Below, piece by piece: positions 40,315-52,600 of a DNA stretch of 64,000 nucleotides. The notes beneath the pieces are model-generated. The model worked only from the letters and a program-made list of their open reading frames with translations. It was not told the DNA's origin and ran no database searches. Source of the DNA: Zoroaster sp. YZ-2022 (Eukaryota; Echinodermata; Asteroidea; Forcipulatida; Zoroasteridae). The position numbers and the translations under genes were made by a program. The DNA is taken from assembly GCA_029582265.1 (NCBI GenBank), contig CM055837.1:6123148-6187147 (forward strand). Reading direction: 5' to 3'. The stretch's first letter is position 1; every line of letters starts with the position of its first letter.

Positions 40315-43003
40315 CTGTTGTAATACCAACATAGAAAAGTAGACTTAGATTATTGTTCCTTTGTTAACGCTATGATTAAGTTCTCAGTTTAATAACAAGG
40401 ATTAATAACAACTTATTTTGGGTTATGAATTATACTAATTCCTCAAAAGATGCCTTAAGATGATAATTTACATGTATTTATAAATGCATCCAATAACTAT
40501 TGGAAACTGTCAGCTGAAGGAAAATTCAGGGGTGTGATTTGACAAAAGTAGAAAATCATGAAAAATGGGTAGCAGGCCTGGTTCTCCCTTTGGTCTAGAG
40601 GACAAAGCCCCCTGAACCTCCTGCGGGTAGCAGGCCTGGGTCTCCCTTTGGTCTAGAGGACAAAGCCCCCTGAACCTCCTGTGGGTAGCAGGCCTGGGTC
40701 TCCCTTTGGTCTAGAGGACAAAGCTCCCTGAACCTCCTGCGGGTAGCAGGCCTGGGTCTCCCTTTGGTCTAGAGGACAAAGCCCCCTGAACCTCCTGTGG
40801 GTAGCAGGCCTGGGTCTCCCTTTGGTCTAGAGGACAAAGCCCCCTGAACCTCCTGTGGGTAGCAGGCCTGGGCCTCCCTTTGGTCTAGAGGACAAAGCCC
40901 CCTGAACCTCCTGCGGGTAGCAGGCCTGGGTCTCCCTTTGGTCTAGAGGACAAAGCCCGCTGAACCTCCTGTGGGTAGCGGGCCTGGGTCTCCCTTTGGT
41001 CTAGAGGACAAAGCCCGCTGAACCTCCTGTGGGTAGCGGGCCTGGGTCTCCCTTTGGTCTAGAGGACAAAGCCCGCTGAACCTCCTGTGGGTAGCGGGCC
41101 TGGGTCTCCCTTTGGTCTAGAGGACAAAGCCCGCTGAACCTCCTGTGGGTAGCAGGCCTGGGTCTCCCTTTGGTCTAGAGGACAAAGCCCGCTGAACCTC
41201 CTGTGGGTAGCAGGCCTGGGTCTCCCTTTGGTCTAGAGGACAAAGCCCCTGAACCTCCTGTGGGTAGCAGGCCTGGGTCTCCCTTTGGTCTAGAGGACAA
41301 AGCCCGCTGAACCTCCTGTGGGTAGCAGGCCTGGGTCTCCCTTTGGTCTAGAGGACAAAGCCCGCTGAACCTCCTGTGGGTAGCAGGCCTGGGTCTCCCT
41401 TTGGTCTAGAGGACAAAGCCCGCTGAACCTCCTGTGGGTAGCAGGCCTGGGTCTCCCTTTGGTCTAGAGGACAAAGCCCGCTGAACCTCCTGTGGGTAGC
41501 AGGCCTGGGTCTCCCTTTGGTCTAGAGGACAAAGCCCCTGAACCTCCTGTGAGTAGCAGGCCTGGGTCTCCCTTTGGTCTAGAGGACAAAGCCCGCTGAA
41601 CCTCCTGGATGTTTAACTTTGGAGGATTTACATACTCTCCACATCCCCACAAACAAGAAACTATATAGGTTTGGACACAATACAGGCTACTTTAATTCTT
41701 TCTTTCCTTGGTGGCTACTTCTCTTCTTTCAAGAAAATTCTGAGGCAAAGGGAGATTTGTAAAAATCCTGAAATCAGGAAAAATCCTGAGAAATCACAGG
41801 CCTGAAGCATTGCAGAAATGACCATACACATAGCACATACAATACAATAATGTAAAGCATTAAGAAATAGATGGTATGGAATCATGGCCTACAAACACAA
41901 ATAGAGATGCTTTTATATAATAACACAGATAAAGGTGAAAACTTATATTACAATATTAAATTTTACAACAGAATTTAAAAACAAAACAGAATAATTGAGA
42001 TAGCAAAAGTACAAGATGACAAATTGTAGAAAAACTGTGTTATATAGTGGGACAGAATGATCAGGAACAATGATTGAAAACAATCAAAATCACAGTTTTT
42101 AAGGTGGGATAATTACATGTATGTCAAGCTTCCAGCATGTTATTAAAACTTACACTGCATGCCGGAACACCATAAATCATAACACAGTAACACTGTGTAT
42201 AATATAACCATGCTGACTAATGCCATTCTATGGTTTCCATCTACTGGGCGCGTGCCAGATATTCAGAGACCAGAATAAATCCATGACACTGACAATAAAA
42301 TTACAGAAACTCCCCTCAGTTATCAATACTTGCCTGAATCGGTCACACTGCTCATCAACACAGGAGGGGCACAAGCACAGGTGACCATCTCATTATCCTG
42401 AGGTGACATCACTTCCTTCAGGGTAGGGAACTCCATCATCTTAGCGATGCTATTAATCTGCTCCATGGAGGGCCGGTCACGAGAGCTCTGAGACCAACAC
42501 CATGCCATCAGATCCACAATGTACGTAGGGTACAATTTCTCCTGTAGGATTGGGTAAATTGTCAAGGCATTTCTGCAATTTCCACAATTGGACAAAATAA
42601 TAACCGACCAACCCCATCCAATGTTGATGTTATTATAAGTAATTCAATTCAATATTACATTTATTTCCATTCTCCAGATACACAGATGGACAAATTAATG
42701 ACATGTACAATGCAGAGTATATAAGAATAATATAAGAAAGAAAACAAGATGCCGACATAATAAGCAGAAGTTTGTCAATGTCGGCTTAGAACAAATTATT
42801 ATTACTTAAAATAATACATAAATGTGACTGGCTCTGGCAAAACCCTAAACTTGGACTCAATTTTCAAAAGTGAGATTTTGGTATAGTTTGATTCTCTAGA
42901 TTTTCCTCTTTCATTTCATACCAGATTTGTAGAATAAAAGAGGTCAAAGCCTCTGATGAAGGTCCGGTTTGGATCGAAAGCTAAGGCCACCCTCCCGATT
43001 TTA

Positions 43004-43078
<75 letters not shown>

Positions 43079-43580
43079 TAGTAAAACTAGTGGAGGCTGG
43101 TAGTTGTAACTCCGAGTTTCACGCGTTATGCGATCATCAGACAACTGATGATCGTTTGTCTGATGATCGCATAACGCGTGAAACTCGGAGTTACAACTAC
43201 CAGCGTTCCACTAGTTTTACTACAAGTATATTACGCTCTGTCTATGTGGCATTGAGCACTCTACTTCAAGATAGACCGCTACATTTAAGTATATATATAC
43301 ATGTATATATATATATAACTCTCTTTTCACCAATAGGGCGACCGCTCCATAGAAACGTGCACAAAATTCCCCTTCCCTTTCCCTTATTTATATATCCTCC
43401 ACCCTTCCAAAACTCTGGAAATAAGATGTTTACAGGCTAAGGAAGCAATTTAGGCTATTTCCGAAACAAAATTATGACTTTAAAGGGTAGCTAGGCATTA
43501 AGGCGACCGGAAACGGTCGCCTTAACGCAGAGAAATAGCAATTTCTATAGAAGTCGGTCGCCCTAAGTCCGATATAGTAA

Positions 43581-43626
<46 letters not shown>

Positions 43627-46600
43627 ATACATCTATAAATATAAGGCAATGAATGTACATGAGTGAGACCAAAAAAAAGTGATGCGGGGCAAATAAACCT
43701 TTCTGAGTAACAGTTTCAACAAATTGTCACCATTTGATGACACCTTCCCAAGATTGTAGAGTAATGTTTGCAAAGAATAAACCTTATGAGCTGTCCCTGC
43801 ATTGTTTTTATTTTTTGGGGGAAAAAACATAGAAAGCAGTGTCACAGTCATGTTTAGAATTGCAAAATTTAAGATTTTTGGGACAAGAGAATGAAGTTGA
43901 AGATTTGTAGTTGTTGAAAATGAGAAAGCAGTGTCACAGTCATGTTTAGAATTGCAAAGTTTAAGGTTTTTAGTTGTAGAAAACCTAGTAATAGAAAACA
44001 CAAATCCATGTACCTTTTTAGTGAGTACAGGTCGTTGCCCATCCTTGATAAGTTGTTTGATGACCTCAGACAGACGGCCAAAGTCCCTACCGACTAGATT
44101 CTCAAACGGTCGCTGAGCAGACATGAGTTCATACATGAACATTGCAAAGGAGAAACAGTCGACCTGTTGACAGAGTAAAATATTTAAGAATATTGAATCC
44201 TATTAAAGGTTACAGAACATAACACAAGATATAAAAAACAGAAAATCTAGGCACTGGACTACCACAATCACAATATTGAAAAACGTCAGGTTAATTTTTT
44301 GTCATACAAGTCAACAGAGGGCGACATTAATTTCTATATCAAGAAAACAAAGGATTGAGTCATATACTTTATACGACTTAGCCATGCCCCTACGACATCC
44401 CATACAGACGTTTTCAAAGCGGCATTCACACAATTGGTCATTTGCCAAAAAACATCATGCATCTTTTAGGAAGATGATTGGTTCCGAGATGATTCTATGA
44501 GAATGGGTCTCACATTTTATACAAACGTTGTACCCGGTCAGCCTTTGGGAGAATCGGACATCTATGTTCAACCATTCTAATGAAACGTTCATCTTCTGTT
44601 AAAGACCAACAGACTTAAAAACATCAAGAAAACTACTCTGCAGTTCTTCTTGGAAACTCTACATTCATTTATATTTATATTTTATATTTTTATATATTTT
44701 ATATTTATTTCATTTCTCGGGCATCAGATAAAAAGTACAATAATGCACATTTAAAACATTTAAAAAAATTTTAAGATATGAAAAAAGCAATTAAAATACA
44801 AAGTAAGGATAGAAAACCAGCTGGAGCCCGAAGGATTGCCTAAAAGAAACAAAGTTCCTGTCAAGAGGCTTTCCTCCCCAGCTGGTTAAAAAAATCAAAT
44901 AAATATAAATTAAAAAGAACATTTCTGCAACTCCCTTTTCTTATCATCGCACTAAGCTTTAAGTGTATACAACCATTCACAACCACCAATTTCTCACCCA
45001 CCTTTTCTGTATATTTCTCCTTGCCGTCATACTGCACAATCTCCGGTGCCATGAATCCTGGTGTCCCGCCATATCCCTTGGTGCCAGATGGCATTGCTGT
45101 TACACTGATACCATAGTCGGCTAGTTTCACCTTGACGCATGAGTCTCGGCTGTGAGGGGCAGGTAGATTCCAGACGAGGACATTCTCGGCCTTGAGGTCT
45201 CGATAAATGATGCCATTCCAGTGAAGATATGCAATGGCAGATGACACCTACATGGAGAATTGTGAAACCTTTTAATGAACATGTCTGAAATCATTTAAAA
45301 GCCCCACTACAGTTTTGTTCAAAGGTTCAATTCATTTCAATTCAGTTCAATTCTATTCGTGACCAGCATGAAAATCTTTGTCTCGTTCTGCACATATAAA
45401 AATATAAAAATAATTAAACATTTAAAATGTATTGTCCATTAAAATTTAATGCCAAACTTTTGGTCAATACCTAAAAGTGCTAAGGCTGAATAATTTTACC
45501 TGCACAACAATCTGCTGTAGGGTAAAGGGCGTCAGCCTGGCTCCGACCCTCTTGTAATCTTCCAGTCTGGAATCTAAAGCGCCCTCTGGAGCCAGCTCCA
45601 GGATAAGACTCATCGGCTGACGACAGAATCCGATCAGCGGGACAATCTGCGGATGGTCCAGATGCAGCATGATGGACAGCTCTTTACGCGCAGTACGGAA
45701 TGCCTCGCATGAGAACCTCAACGGGTCTCTCTGCCATTTTCCGTTCTCAACCTCGTAACGGTGCCGATCGGTATTCCCCGCCCCCTGACCTGGGGGATAG
45801 GGCTGCAGCATTTTGATGGCGACCTGGACTTTGCCATCACAGCTACTACGGGAGGTGTGACCCTGGAAGACGAGGCCAAATGATCCACTGCCGAGGAGAC
45901 GGCGTACCTCAAGAGTGCTGCGGTCAACCAGCAATGCAGGACCCAAGTCATGAAAAACCTGCCGAAAAGTGAAAACGTTCCAGAAAAATCTTAATTGAAA
46001 TTGTATATTTTCATAATTCAAAACATACTCTAAAAGTGTATGTCAAAATATGTTGACAATGGTAACAAACTATGCATGTCATAATTTTTTAGCATTTTAC
46101 ATGGTTTAGCTTACCTTCCTTTTAGTGTATAAAGTTTTGTAAATTTTTGTAAAATGGGAAATTTATGTCACTTACCACATCAGGGGCAATTGTACTCAGT
46201 TTGATACGCCCATGGGTGGGGCATGTGACTATCTCTGTCTTCATCGCCTGTAGCACCAACATCTCAAACAGGAACCCATAAACCTGTACGTCACCCGATA
46301 CATCACTGTTAATGTCAATGGAGTTTGTGAACATCAGGTCCAGGTTTATATTTGACACCTGTTCGGGGAATAGCAAATCCTGCGATTGAGAATCGTTTGT
46401 CAGGAGAACGTCCGATTGGCTGTAGGACTCACTCTGGTCGGAGGATTTGGAATGGCTGACAGCCATGCGTTCTTTCTTCCCCATTGCATAGGCTCGTGGT
46501 CTGAGCGAGTTGCCGTCTGCGTATTCTGAGAAATCGTTGTAGGCACTGTTAGCGTGTTGATCCGTACACGAAAGACCACAACATAAGTTGGATCCTTTTC

Positions 46601-49600
46601 GGCTTCTTCTAGGCTTGGGTGTATCTGGCAGAAGGCTCTTCCGGGTGTCAAAATCAAACCTGTCCACAAATTCCCACTCTCTCTCGTCGAGCTCACTGAT
46701 GTTTGATTTGTTGTAGTCCCGCCAACAGCGATTACAAGGCACTAGCCTGGTTATGAAGAGCTCGCCCTGGAAGGTGATGCCAAGGGGCTCACAGATTGAG
46801 GGATAAAAGTTCTCCATCAGGGTGTCGATGAGGTCCATGACAGTGGACAGCAGACGGGAGGCAACTTGAAGAGAGCTGGCAATCTCAATGTGCTCATTCT
46901 CAATCTCCATGCCGGACTCCATCCAGTTAGTCGGTGAAGCACTCGTCAGCTTCTGGTTGATCTTCAGCGTCTGGTTGGGGATCATGATCTCCAGCTGACC
47001 ACTACGGGTGAGAGACACCGCCCGGTCTCCAACCGTCCCGCTACCATCAGGACTCACCACCTTGATGACTTCCGGTCGCCGCTCGTTCTCAAAGATGCTT
47101 GAAAGGATGGCTTCCTTAACAATCTCCTTCACATGGAAGATGGTAGCCCCAAAGAAACGGAGCTCGATCCCCGTCTGCCAAACAATCCATTGATACTTCT
47201 TCTCCAGAGCATTCAGAGCTGGCTGACTCATCATCACTTTGAGACGTTCAGGCATCGGGTACAGAGACGGAACAATCTTACAAAATGTCTGGTCTGACAG
47301 GAAACGACTTATCATATGTGACCAGAATCCACTTGGGATGTACTGCAGGATGTACAGCCGTCGTATTGCTGCCTTTAGATTGGGAATTGGAATAACTTCC
47401 ATGCTGTCCAATTCTGTTGGGGTCTCTTTAATAGTTACTTGAACTACCACATTACTAGGTTGGCTTCCGCTGAGGTGTATATCCCCAGAGCTATGACTGT
47501 AAGTGGTCCTCGTGGCTGACTGGTTGCCAACTTCACACGGTAAGGACACTCGATCAGTCGATATTCCTGGCATGACGAGCGTACCCATGGGTAATGAGCC
47601 ACTATTATTGGTTCGTAACTGGGTTGAGGTCTGATGGTTTAACATGGGCATTGACGAACTCTCTGTTAGGGAGTTTCCTGGTACCTGTAGCGCCAGCTGG
47701 TTTCGACGTTGGGAGGTAGGGGAAGGGCTGTAGTTACGTGAGTAGGCCACAGAAGTTGGGGAGGCACCACGAACGGCTCGACGATTCCAGCGACGGCTGG
47801 GAGGCGGGGAATTAGATGCTGGAGATGCTGTATGTGTTGGTTCCTGAAATGAAATGAAAATTTAAAGTAAGATAAATTCTTACATGCATTCTAACATCAA
47901 AGGCCTTGTATTGTCAGGCTGGGAATTGCAGAATCTGCCATTATGACCTGTTCTTAATAACTATATAAAGACATCACAATATGCCCAAATCTAAGTATTT
48001 AGAAACATTTATGACCTTTGAACCCCCCCCCCCCCCTTAAAAAAAAACACCAAAAAACAAACCTTTTGGCTGGTCACTGTTTCTCTGATCAACGGAATCA
48101 TAGTCATGTCCAGGCCCTCTAGTGGCAAGCGAGACGGAACAAGGACAGAGTCGTTATCATACGTCACCGCGACCTCACACTTGTTGAGTAGATTCAGAAT
48201 AAACTCTTTGACACTCGAGTCTTGGAATTTACGGTGGAGGTCTTTAATCAACATCACACCTGAGGGGTGAGAACAAACAATGAATATTTATCAGTTTTCA
48301 AGGGTTGTAATTTTGGAAAGAAAAGGTTTGTTAACATTTGCATTAAGTAAAAAGATGAGTGATCATGGCAATATAAGTATTTGAGTACATCTAATGCTTT
48401 TATTCCTAGATATGATGTTACTGTTGATCTGAATAGGTTGGTCATTTACCCAGATTTTTCTTGGTTTTAAATCAAGATATGATTAAGCCGCACTTAAAAA
48501 ACAATTAGGACTTGAACAAGAAAAGATTAAGGTGAATGTTTGCTGAGCTACTGACCTTTCTTGACGTCAGGGTTGATTTCTGGGATGGTGACAACTTTAG
48601 CCAGGGTGTCACAGAGCCACTGAGGATCAAGGAAGAAGTAGTCACTCAGCATGGAGTCGTCGTAGTGTAAGAGAATACCTGGTTTGACAAGAGAGACGTC
48701 AGGTTAGATAGAGAAAGATAGATAGAGAAGCCTTTATGAAAAGAAACTGCAAATTTTTTACAGACTTCAAACTTGGACAGATTCTGTTGGTAAGTCCCTC
48801 CCCCTCTCTCCAAATTTCCTTTGGAAAATTTGCCGACAAGATATCAAATAACAAATTGTTCAACAATGGATGGGTGGGGGGGCGGGAGAAGTTTCTCAAT
48901 GAGACCTGTGCTTGTGTCAAGGTATGCCAATTATTTTACCATGGTTAGCCTGGTGTTTAATTCCAGACTTTCAATAAAACACTCAATATAAAAAACATAA
49001 ATTGAAAGGTACCAGTCTATTTTGAGTATGAGTCTCATTTTGATTCTCATGGACTTGTGTTACAGAACCAAAAGTGGCTTCTCTGGTGATAATCGTCTAG
49101 TTTTGTGATAAATTACCGTTGTTGTGGAGGAACCTTGTTGCTTGCATCAAATCTTCTTTATCATGGAAGGACACTTGGGATTGCTCTACCATTACTCTGG
49201 TTACCTCAGTCCTGGAAGATAAATAACATGATAAATAACATGATAAAGGTCATTCTGCATTCCATTTGCCTCATATTACTTGGTTCACGAGACGTGATCT
49301 CATTAGCATCCAAGGAGGAGGAGGACATCCTATGACCTCTTTTTGACCGCTTCGCATGTAAATTTACCATATGTTTTTAAGTATGCTCCCCTAATTCTTA
49401 GCAGTGTGCTTCCCCCTTTTTTGTTGTGTGCCCCCGCCCCTTTTTGGAGACCCTGGATTCGCCCCTATCATGAATTGGAGGTGGTCAATACTAACTCTTG
49501 CATAAAGGCTGATCACAATGTGAACATAGGTAGATGCACAAGGATAATAGGCATTATTAGTGGAAACACAGAAAAAACACAATGTAATAGAAATACAGCG

Positions 49601-52600
49601 TAATACACTGGTCAAAAGAAAATAAGACTCAAGAAATCCTTGTCAAAATTTTCAACCCCATTGAAAAAAAAAATGTCTGTGTTATGTGTACGTTATTATT
49701 GATCCTTGACCATAATTACTGGGTATGTATTGTTTGTCACGCTTCATTGATTTCTTCTCAACACACTCAAGAGTGGGAGCCTGTACAAAATCACTGTTCA
49801 CATGCAGTGTCAGGTCAATGCTTCAAAACATGAAAATGCTTTCGACAGTGAAATTTTCGATGGGATTTTGCTTTGTGGTGTGTGTGATTGGTGTTAGGGT
49901 GCATCTGACTGAAGTACAGTGTGCGAGAGCATGTCAGATGATCCAGGATGGCAGAACTCAGCGTGATGTGGCCACAGAGTTAGGGGTCAGTCAAAGCTGC
50001 ATCAGGAACGTTTGGAGACGATTCCAGGAGACCCAAGCTTACCGTGAGACGACATGGTTCTGGTCGACCAAGGGCCACAACTGCTGTGGATGACCGATAT
50101 TTGACACTTTCGGTTCGTGAAACCCATTCCAGAGTGCAACAAGGATCCAGAATGAGTTTAGACAAGCCACTCGCATCACTATCAGCACCCAAACTGTACG
50201 GAACAGACTAAGAGAAGTTGGCCTTAACTCTCGTGTACCACGTGTTGTCCCAAGAATGACAGCTGAACACAGAAGACGTCGCCTTGAGTGGGCCAGGGCA
50301 CACTCGTTGGAATGTTGCACAGTGGTCCAACGCTCTGTTTACGGATGAGTCCCGTTTTACTGTTGATCATGCTGATGGAGGTTTACGTGTGTGGAGAGGT
50401 GCAGGACAACGGTACAACCCTCAATTTACAGTTGCTGTTAACCGGTGGGGTGGTGGATCCGTAATGGTGTGGGCAGGGATTTCCGTAACTGAGCGAACTG
50501 ATTTGCACATCGTCCAAGGCAACATGAACGCGCATTATTATCGTGAAAATGTTCTTCAGGCCATTGTGCTGCAGGTTAGAAACCGTGTGGGTGACGGATT
50601 CCTTCTCATGGATGATAACGCTCGTCCACACAGAGCCAGAATCATTACAACCTTCCTGGAGGACAACAATATCCAGCGGATAGAGTGGCCAGCGATGTCT
50701 CCTGACCTTAATCCCATAGAGAACATTTGGGCAATGTTGGGGACAAGGGTCAGAAATCGGAATCCCGCAGTAATGAACGTTGCAACCCTCACAGCAGCTC
50801 TCCAGGAGGAATGGAACAACATTCCTCAGGTGGTGATCCGGAACACTGTTGTTTCGATGCGGAGACGTTGTCTGGAGTGTGTAAACCTGAGAGGTGCATT
50901 CACCCATTATTAATGAACAATGTGAGTCGTTATTTCTTCCAATAAAGCAGTTTTTGAAGAAAACTAATCTTCTGTTTTGTTGCATGTGAACAGTGATTTT
51001 GTACAGGCTCCCACTCTTGAGTGTGTTGAGAAGAAATCAATGAAGCATGACAAACAATACATACCCAGTAATTATGGTCAAGGATCAATAATAACGTACA
51101 CATAACACAGACATTTTTTTTTCTCAATGGGGTTGAAAATTTTGACAAGGATTTCTTGAGTCTTATTTTCTTTTGACCAGTGTATATCCAGACTTCACAC
51201 TTTAAACTCAGGAGTGAGTCTGGCTGGTGGGGAAAAAAAACACAGAAGATGATTTTGGAGTCTGGAAACGTCCTAGGATTTTTGGAATTTTCATCACATA
51301 TGTGCAGACAAAAATCACTGAATTTAGCTAATTCATTGCAAAGACTTGTCTCTCTTAAACCTGGCACAGAATGCCAGGATCTTTCAAAATAAATTTCTAG
51401 GAGTACACTTGCACTTGAAATAATTAACATAAGATATTCTACTATAATCAGGAAAAACGGCAATAACAAAAATGTTGAAGAGACTCTAAATTGCTACAAT
51501 TTTCCATGATTTTAATGAAAAAGAAGTTTAGAAATTTGTAGGAAAGTAATGTCTAAAATGGTGACCAACCTGTACTCTAGGGTATGCAGGACTGGTTCTG
51601 TCTTAGCCTTACGCATCTCGGATGCAATGTACATGACGGCTTTCTCCAATGCTAGGTAAGATGTTGGCACTCGCTGCATCAACATGGGATCTTTGTCACG
51701 ACCCTCTGAAAATAAAAGTCAACGCTAAAAGTCAATTTATCTACGGTTCAGTAAAAGAAACAACATTTAGGTTTTTAAAACTAAATGTACAAATCAAGGA
51801 GCTCCAATGAACTATAGCTAAAACAGATTTACAATGGCTAGAAGTTTATTCCAGTACCTGTTATAGAGAAAGCTACATCATAGATCCTATCTCGTAGATA
51901 TCCAACATTATAACTCTTAGATATAGGTAGGCAGCAGATCTCAATGCAGTCGATGACATTAGGAAGGCCAGCGTCCTGCGGGTGGGCGATGTGAATGAAG
52001 CGCTCAATGATTTTACGCTTCAGATCCGGCCAGTAATCCTTGGAATATTTAGACTTTTGGCGGACAATAAGGTCATAGTGTGTGCCAACCAGTAAGACAG
52101 GCGAGTTTGGGGCACGAGCCTAAATAAAAAAAAATTTAAAAAACAAGAATAACATATATGCATTTGATAGGATTCAGCAATCAGAGTAATGATAAAACAA
52201 TTCTCTTCAAATTATTATATCAAGTGCTTTCAAGTGTCAGTGGGAAAAAAACCTCAGCAGAGTTTGGCTGGACTTGATCCCATGTCCTTCTGTTTCTAAG
52301 TGCACATGTCTTGACTGCCTCATAACTGCCGTATTAACTGTGTTAACTACCCTTGTTTTCAATTTCGTGTCACCTTCACATTGCCTGTTTTCCCTATCTT
52401 GCCCACTGTTACACAAACAAGTCCAATCCTCTGAACCTCCCTCAGACAATCCTGGATCCGCACATGCTGGTGGATAACATACCTGGATATTGACGAGCCA
52501 TTGCTGTATCAGATTAATACTCTTAATACCATCAGTAATCTTGAAGAGGACAAGGTACAGGGAACGCTTCGTCAAGAAATACTGATGAGTAGCATAGAAT

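Noticed and set aside
46400..46696. Additional minus-strand frame inside the 1668-bp LRRK exon
   Set aside because: Shadow in another frame of the COR/linker coding sequence.
50383..50985. 200-residue minus-strand frame
   Set aside because: Antisense of the Tc1 transposase catalytic half; no independent motif.
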